Source: Phaeosaccion multiseriatum (Eukaryota > Ochrophyta, other classes). Taken from it: 64,000 nucleotides of DNA. This document shows positions 11,253-22,033 of this stretch, in pieces (position 1 is the stretch's first letter; the number at the start of each line of letters is the position of its first letter). Below the pieces are notes generated by a model. That model saw only the letters and a list, made by a program, of their open reading frames with translations, was not told the DNA's origin and made no database searches. The stretch lies in the NCBI GenBank assembly GCA_965112735.1, contig OZ218957.1, forward strand, positions 2,418,001 to 2,482,000, in the 5' to 3' direction. The translations under genes and the position numbers were made by a program.

Positions 11253-12489
11253 ATGGTGTGGGCACGGCAATGGGGGGTTGCCCTGTCTTTGGCTGCTGCG
11301 ATTGGCTGTCTTTCGGGTGTGACGGCGGGGCCGGCTGCTTGTGAGGAGGGTGAGTTGAGTAGAGGGGGTTGGGGGCTGGTGCAATGGCATCGCACACATC
11401 ATCATGTGTTTCACGGTATCCAGGAATCCCTCTCACTACGCACTCCGCTGCTCCACTTTGCCCACGCAGGAGGAGACTGGTACTTTGGCGGAGAGCGCAC
11501 CGACGCCATCGATTGGGCATTTACTCTCTCGGTGAGCAAGAGGCAGTACTATTCCCCTCCCCAACCTCGCCTTTTGCTGAGTCACCCGCCTACTATCCCT
11601 TCATCCGTTGTTCCTTCGCCAAATGCAAACGTCGCTTCCGCCCGCAGGATTATTATGACAATAACACACATCGATGGTGAGTGGGTCTCTCTCGCTGTCA
11701 TCGTCGCTTCCCGCCTTGTTTTACCTAGCAAGTACCCAGAGCACAGTTTGCTGGAGAAAGGCGGAGAAAGGAGAATTTTTTTGCTCATCCCCTTCTTCCC
11801 TATTGAGCTATCGCTATTGCCGGCGCCAGCCGGCATGCTATCAGCAGTATTCGCCGGCGTAGTCGGTGCACTACCAGCTTTGGCCGGCGCCAGCGGGCAC
11901 GCTTTCAACTATTGCCAGCGCCAGCCGGCACGCTATTAATATGTAGACGGGCCAATAGCGCAGCTATCGGCGATAGGATTAGGGGTCGACTCTGCCTTTC
12001 TTCTCCACCGACACCTAATCCATGACACACCTGCCCTGCCCTACCCTGCCTACCCTGTCTGTCTCTATCTTGTTCAAAGGTACGTGCACGCGGCTCTCGT
12101 GGCCGATGATCTGTGGCAGCGCAACCCCTTCATCGATATTGTCGTCATAGAGAGGATAAACCCCGCCAACGGACAATGGACGGTGAGTCGAGAGAGTGGG
12201 AGGGAGAGAGAGGGGGGGGGGGGAGGGAGAGCGAGGAGGGCGAGAGAGGAAGAAGTGTGACAGAAGTGCATCCATCATTGATTCTGAACCCTTTGTGCCG
12301 TGCTGTTTGCCTTGCACGTGCTTGCGTGCGGCGTCACTACTCACACAGTACATGTGCTCGTGGTGGAACGACTACTTCCCCGTTGACGGAGGCGTCGATG
12401 TCGTCACATATGATGCACGCTCGGGCACTTACGCCTCAGAAGGGGTAAGTGGAGAGAGTGGGAGGGAGAGAGAGAGGGGGGGGGGGGGG

Positions 12490-12530
<41 letters not shown>

Positions 12531-15500
12531 GGCGAGAGAGGAGAGAGTGTGACAGAAGCGCATCCGTCGATTCTGAACCTTTTATGCCATGATGTTTGCC
12601 TGGCATGTGCTTGCGTGCGGTGTCACTACTCGCACTTGCTCTCACTTACTCACTCACTCACTCACTCACTCACTCACTCACTCACTCACTCACTCACGCC
12701 TTAACCTACTCACTCACTCACTAACTCACTCACTGACTTATACCCGCCCATCCACATACCATAGCATCTGTCCCACATTCCTGCTCCCTCCGCACACACA
12801 CCTACTGACCTACGCCGCACTTTTATGCCACAATCTCTCACAGTGCGCAATTGCTGATCCTAATGAGGAGGAGTTCACATGGCGAATGGTCTTCAGAGAC
12901 ACTGATGCCGACGGGTGCCCTTTCGGCTACACATCGGTGGGTGCGGTGTGAAGGGTTAGGGTCAGGGTCAGGGGACGCAAGGTCCGGCTGACTGGAGTAC
13001 CATGGTAGCTTTCTTTTAGGACCCGACGCTCTCTTTCCTCTTCTGTTGATCTTGTTTTTGCTGCTTGCTTGCGTACGTGTGTTTTTGTATGTGTGTGCGC
13101 GCGTGCGTGCGTGCGTGCGCGCATGTGTATGTGTTATGCCTCTCCTTGTAACCCGTGTGAGTCTCGGGTGTGGTGTGCACCCACCCACTCCCTCACACAC
13201 CCTCACTCATCCACCCCACCCATCCTCTCAGCTGACACTCACTCCACCTCTCACTCCACCCCCCTCCCCCGTCCGCCCGACCCAACCCTACCCGACAACA
13301 ACACCTGACCACTTGAAACAGCCGGTTACAATGGGGCACTACCAGTACATCGACTCGGTGACCGCCGACCCCATCCCCGTGCCGCAGGACATTGCCTTCA
13401 CCTCCGACCCGGTCAAGGAGGTTTCCGAATGCACAGATGGCGTCAGTGAGTCGTCGGCGCTGAACGGAGCAGGGCCGGAGGAGTGGTTGGGCAGCCTCAC
13501 GCTCACAAAGCAGTGCGACTGTCGCTGGAGGATCGACATGACATACAACGAGGACACCCCCGCCTTTGTGAATCACCCCTTTTTGGACCTGATTAGCTTC
13601 CGCGTGGTCCATTGGTGGGGAGGCACCATACCGCGCCTCGCCCTCCACCGACCCGGACAATTGACGTACACGACGGTTACGGGCAAGTTTGATTGTGATG
13701 TCGACCATGTCAACTTCCTTGTGGTCATGCTGGACGAGGCGGATGCGGAGCGAGGGCACATCCGACGAGACTCAACCTGTGCTCTGCCCGGGGCGTTGCT
13801 CAACATGTGCTTGGGAGAGGGCACCTACAGGTATTGGTGGTATGGTAGTTTGGTGTCGTCGTGTTGTGTTGGTGCGGTTGGTGCGGTTGCTGCTGCTGCT
13901 GCTGCTGCTGCTGCCGTGGCTTTGCATTTGGCCATTTTCGTGCTGTGATCCACTTGCTTCCTTGCCTTTCTACGCTCTACTGTTCTACTGTCTTGTCTGT
14001 CGATGGCTGACCCTCCTACGCCCTCTTCCTCCGCACGTGGTCTACTCTTCTTGTCCTATGCCTTCTTTCACCTTCTCACCTTCTCACTCACTCACTCCCT
14101 CACGGTAACTCTCCTCTCCAGCCTCACCCCCTTCCCCGCTACCCCTTTGCTCCTTCACCCTTTCCGTTAACCACAGCGGCGCCGACATCCGGTCTCAGTC
14201 CGACTCTCTGTGCAGCGGCTACTCCTTTGGAACGGGCAACCCGGGGAGTCAGCACACCAGCGGCACCCTGACGTCAGACTGCCCCCTCACTTCGGAAACC
14301 TTCACGGGTAAGAAGGCAACCAATGGTCCTGAGGGTACGAAGGAAGGAAGGAAGAAGCAGACCTCTTCCTCCCGCAGTTCCTCGGTTTTTTGCCTGCCAT
14401 AGCAGTGAAGGAGGGAGGGAGTGGGTTCGTGAGTGAGTGAGTGAATTAGTGATTGTGACTCTGGGGTTTTTTGGTGTGCCTCTGGGCACTTATTGGTCTA
14501 TCCTCCGAGCGCACGAGAGGCAGTTTCAGAAACGTGTGGCTTGGCCACTTAAGGGAGGGGTTCTTTCTTTTTTACTCCTTCCTTAACTCTCTTTCTGCTG
14601 TTGCAACTGCTCTGCTGCCTCTGCTGCTTGCCACCTCCCTCCTCTCAACTCTCCTCGCATGCGTGCCCTCACTCTTGGCACACACACAACAACCACACCG
14701 CATCCCACCGCTCCAACCAAACACGCCACCACAACGGCATGAAAAACCGAAGCCCCTACCCCTGTACCTACAGTCCCGCCAACTGTACCGCCAACTGTAC
14801 CGCCAACTGTACCGCCAACTGTACCACCAACAGCACCACCAACAGCACCACCAACAGCACCACCAACGGCACCATCAACAGCACCACCAACAGCACCACC
14901 AACAGCACCACCAACAGCACCACCAACAGCACCACCAACAGCACCACCAACAGCACCACCAACAGCACCACCAACAGCACCACCAACAGCACCCCCCACC
15001 CCAACCCCCACAGCCCCACCCACGGCTCCTCCCACAACTGGCGACGCAGTGGACTGCACCTCGCTAGGGTGGGCCGGTAGCTGCGGTACCTTCACCGATG
15101 CCGGCTCGTGCAACTGCTGGACCACCTCGGCCTTTGGGTGCTCGTGGTCCGGCAACAGCTGCGGCACCGGTGGCGGCAGTGGCCCTACCCCCACGCCTCC
15201 TCCCATGGCGACCCCCACGGCCCCGCCTACCACGCCCCCGACCGGTCCTCCCGCCACCACCACCACTCCCCCCACCACTCCGCCCACCCCACCCCCCACC
15301 ACTGGTGAGGCGGTGGACTGCACGCGGCTGGGGTGGGCGGGCAGCTGTGGCGCTTTCACAGATGCCGGCTCGTGCAACTGCTGGACGACCTCCTCCTTCG
15401 GGTGCACGTGGTCCGGCAACAGCTGCGGCACTGGCGGCGGTGGTGGTCCTACGCCTACTCCTCCCACCCCAACCCCCACCCCCCCTCCTGTCGCCGCCCC

Positions 15501-15675
15501 TACGTCTCCCCCTGTGGCTGCCCCCTCGCCTCCCACGGGAGGTGGGATTGACTGCACACAGCTGGGCTGGCGAGGAGGATGTGACAGTTACACGACCGAG
15601 GCCTCGTGTGAGTGCTGGGCGGGATCGGCTTTCGCGTGTGGCTGGAGCAGCGCGGAGCAGGAGTGCAGCAACTAA
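11253..15675 (+). CDS. Secreted protein with Pro/Thr-rich repeat linker and three tandem Cys-rich modules
   Basis: Nine exons join in frame: 11253-11349, 11470-11531, 11648-11676, 12080-12182, 12349-12444, 12844-12936, 13322-13830, 14177-14307 and 14774-15675, giving 673 residues. The N-terminus (MVWARQWGVALSLAAAIGCL) is a clear signal peptide. Residues about 30-370 form a Cys-containing globular part that I do not recognise. A VPPT/APPT repeat, likely O-glycosylated, leads to three copies of a ~38-residue module (about residues 466-505, 555-595 and 633-673). Each module follows 'DCT-LGW-G-C----DAGSCNCW----FGC-WS----C', with six cysteines in a fixed pattern, and proline-rich spacers separate them. 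The layout suggests a wall or extracellular protein with multivalent binding modules, comparable in design to CBM-linker proteins. Function is inferred from architecture only. Two of its introns are near copies of each other. Confidence 0.75.
11805..11990. mobile_element. Truncated relic of the foldback-element family inside an intron
   Basis: Intron 3 of the secreted-protein gene holds GCTATCGCTATTGCCGGCGC and several GCCGGCGCCAGCCGGC palindromes, the same vocabulary as the intact element at 21260. It ends in GATTAGGGGTCGA, which matches the 3' end type (…GGGGTCGA) of that element. I find no matching left terminus or target duplication, so it is probably a 5'-truncated copy. Confidence 0.55.
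12183..12348 (+). repeat. Intron 4 of the secreted-protein gene, homologous to intron 5
   Basis: From its donor (GTGAGTCGAGAGAGTGGGAG) almost to its acceptor, this 166-bp intron closely matches the start of intron 5 (12445). Shared blocks include GAGAGAGTGGGAGGGAGAGA, GTGTGACAGAAG, GATTCTGAACC, GTGCTTGCGTGCGG and GTCACTACTC. The exon between the two introns resembles neither neighbouring exon. Confidence 0.85.
12445..12843 (+). repeat. Intron 5 of the secreted-protein gene, homologous to intron 4 plus a satellite tail
   Basis: The first ~200 bp repeat intron 4 with a longer GA/G run (12477-12527) and scattered substitutions. Homology ends at the point where intron 4 has its acceptor. From there intron 5 continues into an (ACTC)n satellite (12646-12735) and then its own acceptor at 12843. 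Confidence 0.85.
14774..15036 (+). repeat. 12-bp coding repeat encoding VPPT/APPT
   Basis: Tandem 12-nt units, first GTACCGCCAACT-like and then GCACCACCAACA-like. They encode a Pro/Thr linker between the globular domain and the first Cys module. The unit is the same length throughout, so copy number can change without breaking the frame. Confidence 0.9.
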
Positions 15676-15697
15676 GTCGTGATGGGGATGTAGGGTA

Positions 15698-15728
<31 letters not shown>

Positions 15729-17181
15729 GCTGGAGAGAGGGATGGAGGGGAAGAGAGAGAGAGAGGTGGAGAGGGAGGGAGGGAGGAAGGGAAGGAGAGA
15801 AGGAGAGAAGGAGGAGCCTACCTACCCACACTGGGCCGTGATGCCTGAAGAGTGATGTTTGACGGGATGGGGGCTTTGCCAACGGAGGGGCCTTACAGAG
15901 ACTCACAGGAATCAACCAAGATTTTGGAAGTACGCCAACGGAGGGGAGGAAGGAACGGATTGGGGACGGTGGCCGAGTGACAGACCGAGCCTACCCTGCA
16001 ATACGTACGTTATCGAGTGTGGACGGGGGGCGAGTGATAGGGCCTACGACGAAGGGTACAATGAAACTCGTGCCAAGGCCCCTGCAGGGATGGGGGGGGG
16101 TGAAGGAAGTGAGGTAGGGAGGCCTGCCTGTCTAGGGTAACAAGATGGGGAGTGATGTGTGCCTTTGCTTTTTTATTGAAATTAATTTTAATTAATTTTA
16201 ATTAAAAAAATACTTCGAAATATGCTATTTCGTTAACACGTTACCACCATTGTGGTTGTGGTGGCCTTTTTGGGCCCCAGACCACCCCACTTGTCGCGGG
16301 GTTTGGGCGGTCACAATCCTCAATCCTCTCTTGGAAATTAAACTCTCCCCTCTCAGCGCGGGGGTCCTGTAAATCAGCTGCTGTAAATGGCCGTAAGTCA
16401 CAAATGGTCAAATTCTACGGACCCCCCGCAATGGACCGTCCGCATATTGGGGGGGGTCTACTATACAGTGTTGCCAGCAGGTGGATAGGTGACCACGTCA
16501 TAGCTCATGTATTTTCAAGGCAATGAAAGGAAAGGAAAAGAGAGTGGAGAAGGCTATAAAAGGGCGGTATGGATCTGACAGAGCTGAGAAATGCTATTCA
16601 TCACTGGCGGTGGTGGCATCATTCACCCACTCACTCAAGTGAGGCGAGCGAAGGAGCGCGATAGTCCGGAAAAAGGCTGATGTGATCAATTTAATTATAT
16701 AATTAAAACTAACACTATTATAACCATTGGTGGTACCTTAATCACGGAGGGAAAGGCAATCTTTCTGGCTGCCTCTCTGAAGCTTCAGTTTCAGTCCATG
16801 ACGTTTTTGCGCTGCGCATCTCCTCCCCCAAGGGGGAGGTCCGCGCTGCACTACAAAGGAGCTACAGTCATCGCTACGTTGGTAACTTAACAACTACCTA
16901 AACACTTTTCTAAGCGCTCTCTCTTCTCTCTCACTGCGGCTACGTGTACGGTAGGTGGTCCCTTATAAATCGAACCCTTCTACTACCATTCTCTTTAAAG
17001 TCTCTTGTGCTGTACACCAATACCAATACCCCCACCCATCAATGTGCTGTCTGTGTACAGGAAAGTATAAAGGCAGAAGATACACCCATTCATCACCCCC
17101 TGTACGACGAAAGAAAGATGCTCTTTCTTCCTCTCCCCTTCTCTCTTCACCCTACTCCCCTACCCACCTCCTTTCGTCTAC
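15676..17181. other. Convergent intergenic region with an AT-rich island
   Basis: Begins with GA/GGGA runs (15700-15810). At 16165-16210 the base composition shifts abruptly to AT-rich (TTAATTTTAATTAATTTTAA), and a second AT patch with the palindrome TTTAATTATATAATTAAA lies at 16690-16707. Several short inverted repeats occur between these patches (for example CCACCATTGTGGTTGTGGTGG-like at 16244-16264). Frames here have no family features. It could be an old mobile-element remnant. Confidence 0.4.
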
Positions 17182-20095
17182 TCAGCACTGCGTGGCGTAG
17201 TCCGTAATGCCCGACGACGGACAGAGAACAATGTTCTCGTTGTTAAACTCAGGGTAGGCCAAGATACCTGCCGCGGCACCCGCGCACGTCAACCAGCAGC
17301 CTCTGCACTGCTGCCCGAGGCCCATGTAGTTACACAGTAGGCCGGCGGATTCACCCAGACACACCTCGGGGTCGGCATAGACGCTCTTGTCAAAGCCCTC
17401 CATGAGCATCTTGGCCACATCTGAGTGTGGCTGGCACTCTCCCGTCTGCCCGGGCGGTGACACGTTTCCTCCGTCTTCCCTCGGCCCGTCTCCACCTCCG
17501 TTGGCCAGGAGCGCCTCGCAGGAGACCCACGATCCCCTTCCACAGAATCTGCACTGGGTACCACTGCCGTGTGCGTTGCAGCCGATGCCTGTTTTGGAGG
17601 AGTAAGGGGAGGAGAGGAGGGAGGAGGGTTAACTCAAACGGACCTCTTTGCTCTCTTTTGCTCCGGCTTCCCTGTCGCGCCCTTCTCCCCCCCCCCCCAT
17701 TATCAGCGGCATCTTCCGCTTCGAGCTTACCTCCGTTGTCGGCGCAGGTGGAGTCGTTGTAGCAAGGGTAGGCCTCCGTGCATTGGTCCTGCATTCATGT
17801 GATATCACACAAACATACAGAGAGAAATGAGCCGGTCACGTCAGTCAATCAGTCGCTCAGTCAAGTGAGTGAGTCAGTCCGATTGGCCCCTACCCTAGCC
17901 CACAAATCAATGAAAGGTAGGCAACAGACATGGACATAAAACAACAAAAAATGGCTCCAAACCCCAAGCACCCTTTTCCCTCTCCCTCTCTCTGTGACTC
18001 ACCGAGCAGTACACCGTCCCATCCTGCGTAGGCGTGGGGGCGGAATCGGAGGGGACAGCCGTGGCCTCTGGGGTAGGGGCGTTCGACACAGAAGGTAGAA
18101 GCACGCCATCAATCGTGTGTACCACGCCGTTGCAGGCGAGGATATCCGTGCCAGTAATAGATGAAGTTGCGCCAGAACCGTCGGTGATGACGGCGTCAGC
18201 GCTCACGTCGAAGCTGCCTCCGCTGAGCGTGATGACGGTGGTGCCGAGGACATCGGCGGCAAGCAAGGTGCCTTCAGTGACATGGTAGAGCAGGACGGAT
18301 TGGACGACGGTCATATCCAGAGTGGTGATGTCCGTGCACGTTTCAGTCGCCTTGGCGGCGGCGCTGAGAGGGGGGAGGGGGAGAGGAGGGGAGGCGAGAA
18401 GGAGGTACAAAGGCACAAACCGAGAAGAGATAGAGAGAGGAGGAGGAGGGACGTGGGAGGCGAGGGTCAGAAAAATAGGGAGGGACGCAAAACAGGGAGG
18501 CAGAGGGGGGTGGAGGGTTCGGGTGCGTTCGTCCTTCCAACTTTCGTACCATACACAGCCAAATCTCTGCTGCAAAAACTCACCAAAGTCCGGCAGCAGC
18601 GAAGGCCTCGTCATCAGGTGCGAACAAAGTCAGCTGTGAGGGAGGGAGGCGGACGGATGAGAAAAAAAGAAAGAGCAAAAGAGCAGAGGCGAGGGAGGGG
18701 GCTGTTGTGAGAGGAGGTAGGGACTGTACGAAACAAAGAGTACCCTACACAAAATATACCACAAGACTCCCACACAGTCAGGAGAGAGCAGAGAGCGAGC
18801 AACCAAACAAAAGCTTTGGCTTCGACGAACGGACGGGTCGTACCTCATCGCCGGCGAGGTAGGCGCCGAGCCCGTCCACAGAGGCGACGGCGTCCATGAG
18901 GGCGTCGTAGTCTCCGTTCGAGTTGACTGCATCGAGTAGCGTGACAATGTCTTCGCAATCGTCACTCTCGGCTTGGGTGGGCTCGACAGTCGGTGCCTCT
19001 GTCGGCTCCTCCTCCTCCTCCTCCTCCTCCTCCTCCTCTGCAGGCGGCTCGGTGGGTGTTACAACTGCAACAGGAGGCCCTCCTCCCTCGCTAGCCGTTG
19101 GGGCTTCTGTTGGTGGGGTGGTGGGTGCTGTGGTGGCCTCTGCTGTCGGGGAAGCTGTCGGCGGTGGATTGATTGGGGCCGCTGTTGGGTCGGGCCCCGT
19201 TCCCACGGGAGGGACGAGGAGGGCATCGACGACGTGGACCACACCATTGCAGGCAATATTGTCCGTGGTTACGATGGTGGAAGACCCGCCCGTGGAGTCT
19301 GAGATGACCCCGCTGTCGCTCACTTGAAAGGAGCCTCCCTCAAGGGTGTCCACGGTAGTCCCCAGGACATCAGCCGCCAACACGGTGCCAGGCGTCACAT
19401 GGTAGAGCAGAATTTCTGTGAGCGTGCCGAGATTCAAGGTGAGAATGTCCGCGCAAGCCGGGCCCTCGGTGGCTGACGAACTGTGGTGTGATGATAAGCA
19501 GGAGGAATGAGGAGGGGCGTTCGTTTGGTAGCACAGGAGCAAGGGCGTTCCCAGCGGGGAAAAACGGGCGGTGGGGAATCAGGCGTGTGCGGCGCGTGCG
19601 TGTGCGTGTTATAAGTAATGTTCGTCTGCATGCACTCACCAGAGTCCAGCGATCTCAAACGCCTCATCCGTGGGAGCGAACAAGGTCAACTGAGGAAGAG
19701 GGTACGCAGTAGGGGGAGAGCGGGAGAATTAGCGTCATAGCGCAGAGGAAGGACGGGAACACCGCGCTTCCCATAGTCCTTGCAAAGAGGCAAGAACAGA
19801 AGAAGGCACGGACAGAGAACAGAGCAGAGGGCCTCCCCCGCATACACTCATGTCCTCCCTTCACCTGCACCGGGGACCCACCAACCAAGGCCAACCAGTC
19901 TCTCACCTCTGTCGTGCTCAGGGTGTCAGCCAGGCCGTCGACAAAAGTCACCGCCTCAATGAGTGTCTCGAAGGTGCCGATGTCCTGCAGAAGCTCCACG
20001 ATGTTTCTGCACGGTGGTGCAGGTGGACTAGGACTTGACGCCTCACAGCAGCCGAGGAGGATGAATGCCAACACAGGAGCAAGTCGAGTCATCAT
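17182..20095 (-). CDS. Secreted protein with two fasciclin (FAS1) domains and a Cys-rich C-terminal domain
   Basis: Seven exons join in frame: 19907-20095, 19640-19689, 18844-19480, 18584-18633, 18003-18363, 17731-17788 and 17182-17588, giving 583 residues. The start (MMTRLAPVLAFILLGCCEA) is a signal peptide. Both FAS1 domains show the H1 motif (LTLFAPTDEAFEIAGL and LTLFAPDDEAFAAAGL) and the H2 region (LLYHVTPGTVLAADVLGT and LLYHVTEGTLLAADVLGT), followed by NGVVHVVDALL or NGVVHTIDGVL. A Pro/Thr/Glu-rich linker separates the domains. The tail after the second domain has at least 14 cysteines and includes CTEAYPCYNDSTCADNGG. FAS1 proteins mediate cell-surface or matrix adhesion. The H1 motif of each domain lies on its own 50-nt exon with identical phases, so the domain duplicated together with its introns. 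Confidence 0.88.
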
Positions 20096-20715
20096 TTTTT
20101 CTGTTCTGCAGCTTCCCCGGTCTCTCCTTCTGCTGCTGGTTTTGTTTTCGCAAAAGTAACTCAACTTTTCCCTGATGAGTAGTGCAACCTACTACAGGGG
20201 TTAAGGGAGGGAGTGAGCAAATGGCGCGAGTAGGGGGGCACGGAGATGTACAGTGCAGAGTAGGTTCAGCACGGGAAAATCTAGCGCCGAATTTTTTGTT
20301 GAATGTGAGCCAGAAATTGTATCACCAACATGTACTGGAACAGTTTCTCCATTTTCTGTCCCCTCTCGATCCCCTCATGGCCCCAAAGTGGGTGTTTCAG
20401 CTTTGCAAATTTCTGTAGCCTGAAAGGCATGAACGTGGGGAGCTTCATACCAAGAATTAGTATCCCCCTCCTGTTAGAGTGTCGATACCATACTATGAGC
20501 GGCCGGGAGTGCCAAAAAAAAAATAATAAGGGCGGGGCTGAAGAAATATCCTCTCAACGCGCCCTGTGTTTCGAAGCTGGGCTTGCTGGGGGTTGGATCC
20601 TCCCAGGGCCTAAAGGCTGCCAAAACTGAAAAAACTAGAAGGGTTTGAGCGGCGGGATTCGACCGCATCCGGCCTCGGTCACTCTTCTTCACTCACCCAC
20701 TCCTTCTTCTCGACT

Positions 20716-21018
20716 CACTCACTCACTCACTCACTCACTCACTCACTCACTCACTCACTCACTCACTCACTCACTCACTCACTCACTCACTCACTCACTC
20801 ACTCACTCACTCACTCACTCACTCACTCACTCACTCACTCACTCACTCACTCACTCACTCACTCACTCACTCACTCACTCACTCACTCACTCACTCACTC
20901 ACTCACTCACTCACTCACTCACTCACTCACTCACTCACTCACTCACTCACTCACTCACTCACTCACTCATTCAGTCAATCACTCACTCACTCACTCACTT
21001 ACTCACTCGCTCACTCAC
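20716..21018. repeat. (ACTC)n satellite
   Basis: About 300 bp of nearly pure ACTC/CTCA tetranucleotide with a few interruptions near 20968-21010. A foldback element is inserted in its right end, and the repeat resumes beyond that element at 21149. Confidence 0.97.
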
Positions 21019-21024
21019 ACACCC

Positions 21025-21143
21025 TCGGCCCCTGACATGCTTCTGAGACAGGCCAGCCCAGAAGCAGGAAGCAGGCCGGCTGGCACCGGCCAGAAGCAGG
21101 AAGCAGGGTCGCCTCAGAAGCATGGCTGTCGCTCAGGGGCCGA
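21025..21143. mobile_element. Foldback MITE, 119 bp, inserted in the ACTC satellite
   Basis: Starts TCGGCCCCTGACATGCTTCT and ends in the imperfect reverse complement (…CAGAAGCATGGC…GCTCAGGGGCCGA). It is flanked on both sides by the identical 6-mer ACACCC (21019-21024 and 21144-21149). The interior repeats GAAGCAGGAAGCAGG. No coding capacity, so it is non-autonomous. Confidence 0.82.
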
Positions 21144-21259
21144 ACACCCACTCACTCACTCACTTGGCTTGGGTGACTGCCATTGCAGGCGCAGCTTCTC
21201 TCCCTCGGCCCTGTAGCGTTGGTGAACTTTTGCTACCTATCTGTGACTCACTCTCAAAG

Positions 21260-21725
21260 TCGACCCCTGACACACTATCCGCTATCCGCTATCGCCGGCG
21301 CCAGCCGGCGCGCTATCCGCTATCGGCCGGCGCCAGCCGGCGCGCTATCCGCTATCGGCCGGCGCCAGCCGGCACGCTATCCGCTATCGGCCGCGGCCGA
21401 TAGCGCGCTATCGAGAATGTGGGCGATAGTGTGTCATCGGCTCCAGGCGAGGTTTCTCGGGCCCCCGATAAAGCAGAAGCCTGCGGCGGCCTGCGGCCGA
21501 AAGTAAGAAGCCTGCGGCTGGCCTGCGGCCAGAAGCCTGCAGAAAGTAGCGAAAAGCCTGCCAAGTCCCCCATTTTTCTCCCAGCCTGCGAAGCCTGAAG
21601 CCTGACCACTGGCCTGCGGCCAGAAGCCTGCGCTGGCCTGCGGCCAGAAGCCCGAAGCCTGGAGGAGGCTACGGCCCAGCCTAAAGCCCGAGAAACCTCG
21701 CCTGGAGCCGAGTGTCAGGGGTCGA
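21260..21725. mobile_element. Foldback MITE (outer), interrupted by a second element
   Basis: The ends are TCGACCCCTGACAC and GTGTCAGGGGTCGA, flanked by the duplicated 6-mer TCAAAG (21254-21259 and 21726-21731). If the inner element at 21437-21711 and one copy of its target duplication are removed, the terminal repeats extend to 20 bp: TCGACCCCTGACACACTATC on the left and its exact complement on the right. The remaining interior is built from GCCGGCGCCAGCCGGC palindromes separated by GCTATCCGCTATCG. Confidence 0.88.
21437..21711. mobile_element. Foldback MITE (inner), nested in the outer element
   Basis: A 275-bp element with perfect terminal inverted repeats of at least 25 bp starting TCGGCTCCAGGCGAGGTTTC and ending in …CGCCTGGAGCCGA. 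It is flanked by the duplicated 6-mer GTGTCA (21431-21436 and 21712-21717), which is part of the outer element's terminal repeat. The interior is made of CTGCGGCC/GAAGCCTG units. Confidence 0.9.
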
Positions 21726-21900
21726 TCAAAGGTGATGGAGGTTTCCGATGTGGCATAACTTGCTTCTCCCATGAAAAAGAAACACAGCCCCACTTTTATC
21801 TTTTAAATAGGGGGGGGATGGAGGAAGGTGGCTGTCTCAGAGAGGCCTGGCGTAGAGACACAGCTCCACACCTTCCATGTGGGCATGTGGAGGACATGGT

Positions 21901-21902
<2 letters not shown>

Positions 21903-21975
<73 letters not shown>
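21903..21975. repeat. (GA)n microsatellite
   Basis: About 73 bp of uninterrupted AG dinucleotide. Confidence 0.97.
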
Positions 21976-21981
<6 letters not shown>

Positions 21982-22033
21982 TTTCTCGTTTTTGTGCTGA
22001 AGGCATACTCTCTCCCCTGCTGGCTGGGATAAA

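Noticed and set aside
14583-15557. Long minus-strand frame of Gly/Val repeats
   Set aside because: It is the antisense of the VPPT/APPT linker and Cys modules, which have a signal peptide, splice structure and conserved cysteines on the plus strand.
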